Source of the DNA: Pleurotus djamor
Taxonomy: Eukaryota > Basidiomycota > Agaricomycetes > Agaricales > Pleurotaceae
DNA: 25,814 nucleotides
Assembly (NCBI GenBank): GCA_029747585.1
Contig: JAPEVF010000656.1
Location: forward strand, 1-25,814
Direction of reading: 5' to 3'
Each line of letters starts with the position of its first letter. The first letter of the stretch is position 1. The translations under genes were made by a program, and so were the position numbers. Under the pieces are notes generated by a model. The model ran no database searches. It saw nothing but the letters and a program-made list of their open reading frames with translations, and had not been told where the DNA came from. This document shows, in pieces, positions 11,527 through 22,246 of this stretch.

Positions 11527-12003
11527 AGGCGTCGTTATATGCGCGGCTGCATAGCTTGTAGGTCATACCCATGTAATTAAGAGGATAATAGCAATAGGAA
11601 AGGGAGAACGGAGACAGCGGAGAAAGGAGGAGACCAGTGAACGGGGCGACCGGGGAACTTTGAGGCATTGGAGAGTGGGAAAAGCATGGAAACAAGGGAG
11701 TTCTGGGGATGTCGTAGCCAGTGTCGTGAGTCGTGAAGGAGGGAAGAAAAGACCTTGGAGTCAAGTGTAATTGAATGTGTAGCTCGTTTCGAGATGCTGG
11801 ACGGCCTGGGGGGATCGCAATCACTCGCTTTGCGCGAGCATGCTTTGCGCGAGCATGCTTCGCGTCGGATGGATAGGTACTGGGGGATCGTTACTATCGT
11901 GTATGAAAGGGCCCGAAAGATAGATATTCGAGATTTGCCCAATGCCAATGCTCCCAAAAATTGGTAGAGCTTGGATTGAGCGCAGTCAAACTAGATGGGT
12001 TAT
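11527..12003 (-). pseudogene. F-box gene fragment (decayed), with adjoining duplicated sequence
   Basis: Plus-strand bases 11650-12003 align along their length with 15104-15455, the 3' half of exon 1 of F-box gene B, up to its donor. Shared stretches include AACTTTGAGGCATT, TTTCGAGATGCTGGAC and CAAACTAGATGGGTTA. In the ancestral frame I read FIHDSNDPP, then SMLAQSMLAQSE followed by a stop, then SPQAVQHLETSYTFNYT and another stop, so it is broken. Exon 2 and the F-box itself are missing. The flank 11527-11645 (AAGAGGATAA, GGAGAAAGGAGGAGAC) is also found at 13110-13235, showing that fragment and flank were duplicated together. Confidence 0.72.
11828..11857. repeat. 15-base perfect tandem duplication
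   Basis: CTTTGCGCGAGCATG occurs twice in a row (11828-11842 and 11843-11857) within the decayed F-box fragment, adding five codons relative to paralogue B. Confidence 0.85.
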
Positions 12004-12059
12004 ATGGATAGATTTCAGAGCGGTTCATGTCAATGCTTGGGGTGGGTATGGCGAATGCG

Positions 12060-12690
12060 CCAACGCTTAGGACCCGACTCAGAAGGACGCGGGCCTGACA
12101 GTGGCCTTGCGTTTCCCATGGCTTGGTATACTATTCGACCCTCGTCCACGGGCAAATCATGATGTAGTAGGTCTGTAGAGCTCCCTACCGAAGGTAGATC
12201 GCGGGATTGCGTGTGCGTTTATCTGCTCAATCAATCATATGTGAGCATGGAGGAGGATAGAACGTCTAGATACGTACAATGGGGGCGGTGATGGTGTCCG
12301 TGGTGATCTCTTCGGAGAAGATGCCACACAGGACACAGGACAAACTTCAAAGGCAGGAAGCCAGTTATTCAAAAAGATCGATAAAAGGACATTCAGAACT
12401 TGAATCGAAAGGAAACCTAGGCGTGTGAAGTAATAATGAAAATTAGATTGTTTTTCGTGGAGTTATGCGGGATATGAATGATACTTGGTACTTCACGTGA
12501 GATGAACGAGGTGGGTGGTATGAGATGAACGTGAGCCTTGTGCTCGCTTTTATGTATGTGTATGGTCTATTTTCGGGGCGATGTACGGTCAGTATGATTT
12601 GATGGATCACTGAGATGGTGAGGGAGTTGAGGGTTGCGGCGCTGCGCTGCGCAAAACAGATATATGATCAAGTGGGGTGTGCATTGGCGA
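12060..12690. repeat. Dispersed repeat, copy 2
   Basis: It starts with ACGCTTAGGACCCGACTC and matches 13482-14040 over most of its length. Shared landmarks: TTGCGTTTCCCATGG, GGGGGCGGTGA, GATAAAAG, a TTAGAT-GTTTTTCGT block, TTTTATGTA, and ATCACTGAGA near the end. Diverged by many small indels. No intact coding frame or family recognised. Confidence 0.6.
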
Positions 12691-13109
12691 CATGACTGTA
12701 ATCTGTCCTCCTTCGCCTTTATCGAGCGTGATGGCCAGTCGAAATACTTAGAAATAAAGAAAGGAGAGGTCGTCATCTAGATGTGCAAAGGTTCGACCGT
12801 GACTAGTGACTATGAGTGAACAGTGGGGAGCGAGTTCGAAGAGAAGAGAAGACGTACATTACAGGTCTCGGGCGGTGGGCCATCTTCATCAGACATCGTC
12901 ATCGCAAACATGTACAAGTGCTACGATAGGAGAGGACGGAGTGGTTTTCCGCAGTTGGATCAAGACCAGGTCTTCGGGAAGGCTGGTACCGGTACCGCTG
13001 AGCAAGGATGCAGATTGAAACAGGCGACTCATCGAGTGGGGACGCTACGTGACTCGAACTCGAAGTGAGTCGCGATGTGTACCTCGAATGACCGTCGATG
13101 AGTTGGGTC
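12691..13109. other. Spacer between duplicated modules
   Basis: About 420 bases with short plus-strand frames only; no similarity to the flanking repeats and no recognisable gene. Confidence 0.3.
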
Positions 13110-13450
13110 GATGCGTTGTTGCATATATGCGGTGCTGCATAGGTTCTGGGTCACACGAATACAATCATGTAAGAGGATAACAGGCAACGAGGAAGAGGCG
13201 AGCGGAGACAGCTGGGAGAAAGGAGGAGACTAGTGAGCATCTTCCCAGATGGCTTGTGGACTCAGAGTAAGTGCTGAGGATGAGCATCTTGAACGTCAGA
13301 GGCATGTGAGGAGGAGGGTAGAGTGAAGAGTGCTAGCGAGGTGTGAGTACACTGCGAGACAATGGACATGCATGCAAGTGCAGGAAGTTGAGTTATCTGA
13401 CGCCTGAGTGCCTTGGATGGACACAGGAGCGGTACTATCGCGTCAAGACA
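13110..13450 (-). pseudogene. Second decayed F-box fragment with duplicated flank
   Basis: 13110-13235 matches the flank at 11527-11645 (GCATATATGCGG/GCTGCATAG, AAGAGGATAA, GGAGAAAGGAGGAGACTAG). The following part is a much-eroded F-box exon: GTGCAGGAAGTTGAGTTA and GAGTGCCTTGGATGGACAC around 13377-13425 match 15291-15337 in gene B. No usable frame remains. Weaker than the fragment at 11650-12003. Confidence 0.45.
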
Positions 13451-13481
13451 CGCGTGACGATGGCTATACATCAAACGGGAC

Positions 13482-14040
13482 GCTTAGGACACGACTCGGA
13501 GGGACGTGGACGCGGCCTTGCGTTTCCCATGGATTGGTATACCATCCGACCCTCGTCCTCAGGCAAACGCACGTCTGAACGAGCACCACCTCGGTAAGTC
13601 CTATGTGACGCGAGCCTTGCTCTGCCCAATTGTATGTGAGCAAGCCATGGTGTATATTATGATAGAACCTCTGTACGTACGGCNGTGGGGGGCGGTGACG
13701 GTGTCCGAGACGATCTCCCCTGGAAGATGCCAAACAGGCGCGAAGCCAACCATTTGAAAAGTCGATAAAAGCACATTCCAAAATGAAACCTAAAGGTGGG
13801 GAAGCAATGAGCATTAGATGGTTTTCGTATAGTTGTAAGAAAATATGATACCTCGGGTGGGTCCAAGGACAGTGAGGTGAACGAGGTACGGCTCATGTTC
13901 AGCGTTTTTATGTAGAGCATGTATGGTTTATTTTTGGCGCAATGCACGTTCGGTGCGTGGTGATCGATTGGTCACTGAGAAGTTGAGGCATTGGGGGTTC
14001 ACGACGCTGCACAGAATAGGCATATGGTCGATTTGGGGTT
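13482..14040. repeat. Dispersed repeat, copy 3
   Basis: Homologous to copy 2 (12060-12690) from ACGCTTAGGACACGACTC through TTTTTATGTAGAGCATG to the CACTGAGA end region, and to parts of copy 1. Base 13684 is ambiguous (N). It lies just downstream of F-box gene B, as copy 2 lies beside the older F-box fragment. Confidence 0.6.
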
Positions 14041-14637
14041 TGTCAGAATTTGGACAAGCAATGAGGGGGTGGGAGGGCTGCGCATGAGGTAAGGGAGGGT
14101 AACCTTCTGAGAGGGGGACGTAGGGGGACGTTCCGTTGGTGTCATGGGCACGCAGAGGTATTGCGGATGTAGACCACCTGGGACTTGAGAATGGGATGTG
14201 ATAAGATGAGGGCGAAGGAACTGTGGGTGGGTGACAAGGTGGCGAGGTCTCCCTGATTCTTGGACAGAGGAGGGCGAAGACAGCCGTCATCTAGAGTCCC
14301 AGAGGAGAGCTAGAGGGGAAATGAACGGGGACGAGCATACATGTACAGTACTGACCTCAAGCACGAACCCCCAGTCACAAGATCCGAATCGTGCGGTGAA
14401 AGCTGGGGTGGTCAGACAAGAATAGATTGAGTGAAAGTCGGTGAAGGTGGGGTTGACGTTGAGATATTGAAGCTGAAAAGCTCGAACACGCAAGCTTCAG
14501 AAGTAACGAGGCGTTGCTGTCGTGTCTACGCGGCATTGTGCATGATGGTACACGACGTTGAGAAGCTCATGTACATCCTTAGTAAAGATGGTAACTTGGA
14601 CATGATGGGTGTAGCACGCAATTCATAACGGTACATC
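14041..14637. other. Region 3' of F-box gene B, possible further F-box debris
   Basis: Minus-strand bases near 14485-14400 read FQLQYLNVNPTFTDFHSIY, reminiscent of the CPSLQYLSVRFKF stretch of gene B, but no supporting frame surrounds it. Otherwise nothing recognised. Confidence 0.25.
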
Positions 14638-15855
14638 TCATCTGTCAGTCGAGGAACTGCACATAAGAGCAGCAGATTTGAACCGCGACGAAGTCCACCA
14701 TGTTTCCCAATAAGAAATACGATTCTCCGAGTCATCCTGGGCCATTTCCATGGGGTCTGAATCAAAAATACCATTTTCGGAGAGGGTGTAGCGCAAGATC
14801 TCCACGGGTTCGTCGGGTGACCACTCGAGGGTTATGTCGATGACGCGCAATGCTGGGAAGCCGTGAAAAGCACCGTGGCCAACGATGCTCTTCTGCGGAC
14901 GGTAGGCTTCTTTGCGGATGGATTTGGAGGTTCTCAAATTCTTGACGATGAACTTGAACCTTACAGACAGATATTGAAGAGAGGGACATGTCAATGGGCG
15001 GAAGATCTCCAAGGCACCTTTTAGCGAAGGATTGCCAGCGCTAGTCTATAAAAAAGAACATGATGAGACGGGCACATTTAACACTCAAATCAGTCTATTT
15101 ACGTGGTTAACTTTGAGGCATTCGAGATTGGGAAAAGAATGGAGGCAAGGCAGTCCTGCAGATGTGGTAGCCAGTGTCGTGATGGAGGGGAATGAGAGAC
15201 CTCCGAGTGAAGTGTGGCTGAATCCGTGCGGTATTTCGAGATGCTGGACTGTCCTTCCTGGGAGGATTGTAATCACTTGATTTGCGTGAGCGTGCAGGAA
15301 GTTTAATTGCGTGAGTGCCTCTGGTGGACAGTTAACGGGATCGTTTCTATCAGGTATGAAAGGGGCCGAAAGATATTCGAGGTGCGGTATTCCTCCCAGA
15401 AATTGGTAGAACTCCGTCTCATTCTTGACCAAGCGCTGCCAAACTAGATGGGTTAGATGTGTGAGGGATGCTGGAGCTTTGTTGGAGGAGGAATCGGGGC
15501 CGGTGTAGGGTGCATGGAAATATGGGTACAAGCTCGCGAGTTTTCGTAGGTTTCGAAATGGCGTATTACGTAGCTCAGCGATTGGTAGATCGGGGGTTAT
15601 GAGGGTCTCGATATATGTTGTGAGTCGCTGGTTACTGGTGACTGTGTTCAGAAAGAGCCGGGAACGGGAGATAAACTCGTTTTGGTGGAAACGGGGTCGG
15701 GGGCCTTCTTTGCTCACGTCAACATTTCTGTATAGTAACGGCTCTGCGATCGCCTGGAATCGGCGACATGTGAGGAGGAGGTTCCAGTAAGCACTGGGTT
15801 CGTTTGTGAACTGGAATATATCTAGCCAGAGTTCGTCTGGCAGACCTGGGGACAT
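14638..15855 (-). CDS. F-box protein B
   Basis: Exons 15855-15103 and 15045-14638 (57-base intron, GTAAAT donor, TATAG acceptor, phase 0) encode about 386 aa. The F-box is at the very N-terminus (GLPDELWLDIFQFT, then LLLTCRRFQAIAEPLLYRNV), followed by a leucine-rich C-terminal part (IPHLEYLSAPF, FPNLECLKVNH, FPALRVIDITLEWSP). By eye roughly two thirds to three quarters identical to gene A, with a 12-residue insertion near residue 55 (around RFHQNEF). Intron position and C-terminal end are shared with A, so the two are duplicates of one gene. Role: presumed substrate adaptor of an SCF ubiquitin ligase, target unknown. Only one in-frame ATG precedes the F-box, which fixes the start. Confidence 0.82.
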
Positions 15856-15960
15856 CTTGTGGAACTAAGACAGGTTTTGAGGAAGCGCCTCATAGTCGTC
15901 CCTGACGGTGTCAACCCTGACACAGAGCCATATGTAGATGGGAGGGAGCCTACCTCAGCG

Positions 15961-15968
15961 AATATATA
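15961..15968 (-). promoter_or_regulatory. Possible TATA element of F-box gene B
   Basis: A TATATAT-type stretch about 105 bases upstream of the start codon at 15855, in the 245-base gap between gene B and the end of GPN1. Position is suitable; not otherwise tested. Confidence 0.3.
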
Positions 15969-16100
15969 CTCCGTGTACGCCAACGATGATAACATGGCGC
16001 TGTAGAGTATTCCGGACTTTCATCAGCTTACATATATACATATTTTTACCTTCTCAAGCAGAACCCAGATGCGACCAAAGTAGTCTATGCAAAGCCACCT

Positions 16101-17711
16101 TCAACCCGGCCTTGGCCAATTCTGATTCCCATCTTCTTCTCTTCTAGCTCGGGTGATATCTGCATACTGACCAGGCCACGGCTCTTCACCTATCGAGACA
16201 AGTACAGTTTAGGATCAAACCCAATATGAGCGAAGTAGTCACGTACTCCGATCAATAATGTTAACGTCGAGATCGTCATCATCATCGTCCTCTTCTTCAG
16301 CAGGGTCCCAGCGATCAGCTTTCGCAGCCTCGGGATTTTTGGCGCGATCTACTGAGAGGTCTTTCATCAGTCGGTTCATCGAGTCCTCCTTTGCTTCTCG
16401 TAGAGATTTTTCGCGAGCAGCACGAGCTCTTTCAAGGTCAGGGAGGTAGTCTCTGGTGCAAAAGGTGAGAATGGGTTGGGAAAGCGAACAGTTATCTGAC
16501 ACAGACTTTTCATATTCATCACGAGAAGCATCCACAGCCTCGAAGAACTCTTTCACACCTAGCCCAGTCATGCTGGATACTCCGACACTCTGGAGGGGGA
16601 TAAATGGCGATCGCTTTGAAAGTTATGAGGTAAACCTACCTTGAGTTGTTTATAAAACTCATCCAAGACCAAGCTCATACTGTTCATCAAGCTATTCATG
16701 TACGTTGGTTCACCCTCAGAGTCTCTCGCCCCATCGTGCGTCGCCAGAGCGGCCTGGAACTCTTCGAAGTCACGCATCCAGTCGAGGGCAAAATCGTGGG
16801 GCTGGACATCTGTTTTATTGAACACAAGGATGAATGGTAATTTCGTTTTATACAGGATACTATAGAGATTCAGTTGATAAACTGAAGAAGCGACAGAACC
16901 GTGTAAAGCACGAACCTGCAAGCGTAGAGCATATTGGACATGAAGGTAGCTGGTGCAGTGGTGCGGGGGGTGTCGACGATGTAGGCCACAACGGTCGGGA
17001 AAGAGGACGCGACCGCGTCCGTGATGATAGCTCCCGAAGCTGACCAGGTGAAGATTTCAATCTGTCCTGGCGTGTCCAAGATCACGTAACTATCAAGCTG
17101 GTCAGCGATCTTGGTCCAAATCCACGACAGCCAACGAGGGGTCAGATATGTACTTGAGGTGCTTCCTCTGTCCCTAAGAGAAAAGTCGCCTTACGCGATC
17201 TACTAGGTAGATTTGACAGAATCACTCCTAGAGAAATCCACGAACAAATGAAGGAACAAATTTGAACGCGGTTTCCAAGAGGACTGGCCCTCCCACAGCG
17301 TCGTCAAGAAGGGAAGTAAGGACTCACTCCACTTCATCTGCTCGCTTTTCGACTAGTTCAAGGACTTGATCAAACTTGGTCGTGAACAGATTCAGGGCTG
17401 TCATGATGCCTCCATTGGGCCCGAGGTTGTACCTACACGAATAACATGAGTGAAGCGAGGATAGACGGTAGTTGCGGCAACACACACTGCTTCATGACTT
17501 CCTGATAGTTTACGGTATCTCTGATATCAATATTGGCTTCGAAAGGGACCTGAGTGACGGCTGGATCGAGGTTGAGGATGTACGGCGGTTTCGGAGGGTC
17601 TTGAGAGTGTAAAAACGAATTTATTCGTTGCACAAAGGTGGACTTGCCCGCCCCCGCCATCCCTATGGTGATGATGACGATGGGTTTCTTTGGTTTAGGA
17701 TCGTCGGGCAT
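16101..17711 (-). CDS. GPN1: GPN-loop GTPase 1 (Npa3/XAB1)
   Basis: Seven exons: 17711-17488, 17432-17328, 17089-16916, 16859-16640, 16589-16507, 16452-16247 and 16189-16101, all in frame, giving about 366 aa. Motifs: P-loop GMAGAGKST (17-25), GPN insertion YNLGPNGG (76-83), G3 [15 protein letters not shown] (115 on), G4 NKTD (182-185), [13 protein letters not shown], and an acidic run ending VNIIDR. Known: GPN1 with GPN3 assembles RNA polymerase II and brings it into the nucleus. The last exon is my choice: reading through gives a stop at 16239, whereas splicing 16246-16190 (GTACGT donor, GATAG acceptor) adds [19 protein letters not shown], which suits the acidic GPN1 tail. One intron, 17327-17090, is 238 bases, four times the others. 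Diverges from the kinase gene over 144 bases. Confidence 0.93.
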
Positions 17712-17855
17712 AGTGATGTTCGCTGTATTACTCGTATGGTCGTTGTCTCGACCGTGTCACCGTCGACGGAGATGGTGGTGAGGACGAAGAGAACTTTGTT
17801 TAGCTTCGAGCTGCGAGGCAAACATCGCGCGCCCGGACGACCCAATTCGGTAGCA
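17712..17855. promoter_or_regulatory. Shared divergent promoter of GPN1 and the NDR kinase
   Basis: Only 144 bases separate the two start codons, pointing outward. No TATA box is visible, so probably a bidirectional housekeeping promoter. A start at 17736 for the kinase would leave only 24 bases and is less likely. Confidence 0.6.
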
Positions 17856-19859
17856 ATGTTCAGATCATCTGCATCACATCTTATCGCTTCCGTCACCACC
17901 ACCATGAAGGACGGCCTTCCTTCCTCGAAAGACATCCACATGGACACCGCCAAGGGCCTTACTCAAATGGGCGGGTTTCCCGATGTTCGAATGGCTACCG
18001 CAAAGGGCATGATGACCTATGGACCTGGAGATGTAACGATGGACACCGCGCGAGGTGGTACAACGATGAAGAATGGTGCAGCATTCCAACTGTGGGAGAG
18101 AGAACTGCTGGATAGTCCAGAAATACGGCGAAAGGCCACCGTGGCTCAATTGTGTGCGTTTACCCCGAGATCAAGACTGCGCGAAGAACTGACCTGTGTC
18201 TAGATTTCCTCGATTATTATTTCCAGTCACTAGGATACCTGGCTTCACGTAAAGAACGACGCGCTAAATTCGACAAAGATACATCTTCGCGTGGTCTCAC
18301 CGCCTCAGAGTATGCGAAAGAGTTCAAATCTTACTGTGGCCGTGAGCGGGTTGTGCTACGACGACGACGCACCAAACTTCGGGTGGATCAGTTCCACATT
18401 ATCGCTCAGGTTGGTCAGGGTGGATATGGGGAGGTCTTTCTAGCGAGAAAGCAAGAGACAGGTGAAGTTTGCGCGTTGAAGCGGATGAAGAAGAGGACAT
18501 TGTTCAAGATGGACGAGGTATGTGTGATCTCGCCTTTTGCCTCAAAGAGTTCAAACGTTCAATCCTAAATCAACTCTTTAGGTACGGCACGTTCTAGTTG
18601 AACGCGACATCTTGACCGCCACAAAAACGCCTTGGCTGGTCAGGCTGTTGTATGCGTTCCAAGACGTTGAACACGTCTACTTGGCCATGGAATATGTTCC
18701 CGGCGGCGACTTTAGGACCTTACTCAACAATTCTGGCGTGCTCAAGGAAGAACACGCACGATATTACATATGCGAAATGTTTGCTGCTGTAAACGAGCTA
18801 CATAAGCTGGGCTATATCCACCGTGACTTGAAGCCCGAGGTACGCGTCGGGTTGGATGCTATCGGCGTTGACTCAAGGCTTGATCGCAGAACTTCCTCGT
18901 CGATAGCACGGGTCATGTCAAGTTGACTGACTTTGGGTTGGCTACCGGTGCCCTCAACCCGAAACGAATCGAGTCGATGAAGATCAAGGTAATGGATGCC
19001 AGTTTTTGCTTTGACTTCACATCGCTGACCATCTTCCAAGCTTGACAAAGTCAAAGACAATCAAGTTGTCCATCGATCAACTATGGAGCGACGTTCAATA
19101 TACCGGTCGATCAGAAACGAAGACCCTCGGTACGCCGACTCCATTGTTGGTTCTCCCGATTACATGGTCAGTTTCTCTTCCGATCAACGAAGTCCACCCG
19201 ACGCACCTTATTACAGGCCCCAGAAGTTCTCCGAGGAAAGCCCTATACCTATTCCGTGGACTATTGGTCACTGGGGTGTATCTTATTCGAATTCCTCGCC
19301 GGCTTCCCTCCTTTCAGCGGATCTACCCCAGAGGAAACTTGGACGAACCTGAAAAATTGGTCCAAAGTGCTACAACGCCCAGTTTACGACCGACCGGAGG
19401 ACTTGATATTCAACTTGACAGACGTTGCATGGAACGCTATAACCAAGTATGACCGCTCTCCTTTTCTGGACGTTATTTCTACTGACACGGTGCTATAGCC
19501 TCATATCCCACTCAACGATGCGCTACTCTACGATTGACGAAGTGATGTCGCATCCCTTTTTCTCTTCGGCCCCTTGGAAAGATTTACGTGCCGCCCGTGC
19601 GCCGTTCGTCCCTGCGCTTGACTCAGAAATCGATACTGGATACTACGACGATTTTACTTCGCTTGAAGATATGGCGAAGTATGCCGAGGTCAAGGAAAAG
19701 CAGAAGAATGTGGAAGCCGTGAAGGAAAAGGACGGCGGCCCTGGAGGAAGGGGAGTATGGGTCGGCTTTACCTTCGGCAAGAATGGCATGGGCGCAGGCG
19801 CGAAAGGCCTCGGAAGTGGGCCCGATGAAGGCGAAGGGGTCCTGGCGACCATATTCTGA
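17856..19859 (+). CDS. DBF2: NDR/LATS-family kinase, Dbf2/Sid2-like
   Basis: Seven exons: 17856-18153, 18204-18517, 18582-18839, 18890-18988, 19041-19166, 19217-19446 and 19499-19859 (introns 50-64 bases), in frame, about 561 aa. Order: an N-terminal tail with three M-x-TA-K/R-G repeats (29-95); a basic MOB-binding region (about 100-160); glycine loop GQGGYGEV (170-177); catalytic Lys192 (CALKRMKK); HRDLKPEN (284-291); DFG (304-306); a long NDR-type insert before APE; activation segment ADSIVGSPDY; APE (366-368); DYWSLG; C-terminal hydrophobic motif VGFTF with Thr533. Known: Dbf2/Sid2 kinases with MOB1 drive mitotic exit and septum formation. Start: 17856 is the first good ATG beyond the promoter; 17904 is an alternative. 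The stop codon lies inside a 50-base tandem duplication. Confidence 0.93.
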
Positions 19860-19930
19860 AGATTTGATTGGACGGGACATGCGAAGGGGTTCTGGCGACC
19901 ATGTTCTGAAGATTTCATTGGGCAGGACAT
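19831..19930 (+). repeat. 50-base tandem duplication across the kinase stop codon
   Basis: 19831-19880 and 19881-19930 are two consecutive 50-base copies (GCGAAGGGG at the start, GACAT at the end) with about 5 differences. The first copy contains the last codons and the TGA of the kinase, so the second repeats that sequence in the 3' untranslated region. Confidence 0.9.
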
Positions 19931-20804
19931 TTTACTTCGGCTTTCGCAGAATTTGTGTGGAACAGGATTCAATATACCTCCTTCGGGCTGCGTTGTTTTG
20001 GCGAGGCGCCTAAGAATCGGAGGCGTCTATCGACTTTTCTGGATGTCAAACATATCCACCATATGTCGGAGAAGCTTCAACATGATCAACCATATGGCCG
20101 GTTATCTTGGCTTCAGATGAAAGCCCGTTGGGAACAGGTAATGCCCATGACGACTTATGTTGATTCCGCCATTTCAGATCCCTCTTCGCACTCACCTACT
20201 TGAGCGTTCAAGTACCCTGCCAGTACTTACCTTGCTCATCCCGATTCGACCTTCAAGTCCATACCGTACCTGAAACCGCAAATCTAAGCCCTAAATTACT
20301 TACTCATCCACTCGCGTGCCTCTTAAATCGCACACATCATGGGCTCTTTTGTCTTGGCTGCAATCCAAATGGCTTCTCTTTCACCCCATTCGTCTTCAAC
20401 CGTCAAATCGCCTTAAAAACAAACTCATCTCCGGCCAGGCATGACTGATAAGACATCCTAGAAGCTCGAAGTGCTTGGAATTCGAGTAATTCAGTGCGTC
20501 CTGACATCTTCAACTCGCGGTGCGTTGCAGATATCTCCGTCATGTAGGCACTGCAATGTTGACGACACACATGTTCTCTGCACTTCCATGATGCAACTCC
20601 TCCTAACGAAGATAGAAGTGTAACTGCCAAGAGCTGGACGGCCATTTAGCTAGCAACACGAAAGGCAGCATCGTTGAAGTCACCGCATGTCTTTGACTGA
20701 AAGACATCCGTTATCTTGCTCTTCACCATGCGGGGGATTGCTTTGCTCGGTGTTATGTTTTGTTCTAACGGTGAACGCTAACCAAATTCACCGTTCGTTT
20801 GGTG
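19931..20804. other. Intergenic stretch between kinase and metalloprotease
   Basis: No confident gene. A minus-strand frame at 20645-20403 begins with a signal-peptide-like MAVQLLAVTLLSSLGGVAS followed by several cysteines (WKCREHVCRQHC) and ends after about 80 aa. It could be a small secreted protein or chance. Confidence 0.3.
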
Positions 20805-20811
20805 TATAAAA
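20805..20811 (+). promoter_or_regulatory. TATA box of the metalloprotease gene
   Basis: TATAAAA lies 94 bases before the start codon at 20899, followed by a pyrimidine-rich leader. A good canonical match for a strongly expressed secreted-protein gene. Confidence 0.65.
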
Positions 20812-20898
20812 GCAGCTCCAACTAGTAGGAAAATTCCTCACTACTCTCAGGTCTTCCAACCGGTCAGGCGTAGCTCCTTCGCATTCTCTTCGAAAGCC

Positions 20899-22042
20899 AT
20901 GTTCCGTTCTATTGTCATTGCTGCCCTCTTCGGCGCATCCTACGTCCTTGCGACGCCTCTCAATGTTACCTCAAGGTAAGCATTCTGACCTTGTATGACT
21001 TGCCGCCTCACTCACGAGCTTTGCTTTGTATAGGGCTTGTGGTACATTCATCAGCGACTCTGCCCTCGTTGCTGCCGAAGCCGACTTCGCTGCTAAGAAG
21101 GTCGCTGCTAAGGATACTTTCGGTATCCAGGCCGCGACTATCCCAATCTACTTCCACGTCGTGAGCTCTGGCTCTTCCGTCAGCCAGGGAAACATCCCGT
21201 TCGTAGCCATTCCATGTCCTTCGATTGTATCCTCACGAATCATGCATTTCAGGGACTCCCAAATTACGGCCCAGATGAACGTCATGAACGAGGCCTTTGC
21301 ATCGGCTGGTATCACCTGGACGCTCGCTGGTGTTGACCGCACTGTCAACGCCAACTGGTTCAACTCTGCTGGTCCCAGCAGCACCTACCAGACCCAGATG
21401 AAGACTGCCCTCCGCCGTGGTGGAGCCAATGCTCTCAACGTCTACACTGTCGGGTACGTGTTCCACTAGACCACTTGGGAGTACCAATACTGATTCGTTT
21501 TGGAATGGCATGTAGATTCCGATCTGGTTCGGGCGCTGGTCTTTTGGGCTATGCTACTTTCCCTTCCAGCTACTCCCGCAGCCCTACCGACGACGGTGTT
21601 GTCATGCTCTTCTCATCCGTCCCAGGTGGAACCACGACCAACTACAACCTCGGCCAGGTAAGCATCCTATCTCATTTGGCGATAATAGTTTCATGAGCTG
21701 CTCTGCACTCTAGACCCTCACCCACGAAGCCGGTCACTGGGTTGGTCTCTACCACACTTTCCAAGGCGGATGTGCCAGCCCTGGTGACTCTGTCGATGAT
21801 ACGCCCCCTGAAGCCTCCCCCGCCTCTGGCTGCCCCGTCGGTCGCGATACCTGCTCTGGTGGAGGTGTCGACCCCATCCGTATGTACCTTCCTTGCCTTT
21901 TTTACGACACTGCTAAATCTAATGAATCCTCTTAGACAACTTTATGGATTACTCGTACGATTCGTGCATGTACGAGTTCACTCCTGGACAAGTCGCTCGT
22001 ATGAGGTCGCAATTGGCTACCTACCGTGGTATCTCTCTCTAA
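20899..22042 (+). CDS. Secreted zinc metalloprotease, M43 (pappalysin-like) family
   Basis: Six exons: 20899-20975, 21034-21198, 21253-21453, 21516-21657, 21714-21879 and 21936-22042 (introns 54-62 bases), in frame, 285 aa. N-terminal signal peptide ([18 protein letters not shown]), short propeptide, then the catalytic domain. Zinc site [11 protein letters not shown] at 199-209 (HExxHxxGxxH) and Met-turn FMDYS around Met254, the two marks of metzincins. Cysteines and the ending [16 protein letters not shown] match fungal extracellular metalloproteases of the MEP1 type. Role: extracellular protein breakdown; substrate unknown. Own TATA box upstream and AATAAA downstream. Convergent with the secreted repeat protein on the minus strand. 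Confidence 0.92.
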
Positions 22043-22084
22043 GCAAAAAGGTCTGGTGAACGCGAAGTAGAAAGGCAAACTTTG

Positions 22085-22090
22085 AATAAA
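22085..22090 (+). terminator. Poly(A) signal of the metalloprotease gene
   Basis: AATAAA 43 bases after the stop codon at 22042, in the 204-base gap between the two convergent genes. Confidence 0.5.
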
Positions 22091-22246
22091 ACTGTGTTTG
22101 CATCCACGAATACAAGTTCATTTTTCCGGACGAAGCTCAAGATCACTCGATGTTTAAGTAAGGCAAAACACGATCGTGACTTGTGGTGTCTAAGCCTACT
22201 TGGATATATACAAAAGAGAGAGAATGCGTGCGTTATAATTCCTAAC

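Noticed and set aside
16239..16247. GPN1 ending at the read-through stop at 16239
   Set aside because: Possible, but a good 57-base intron leads to an in-frame last exon with a plausible acidic tail, so the longer model was preferred.
17736..17855. Kinase start at ATG 17736
   Set aside because: It would leave only 24 bases for two divergent promoters; 17856 is more likely.
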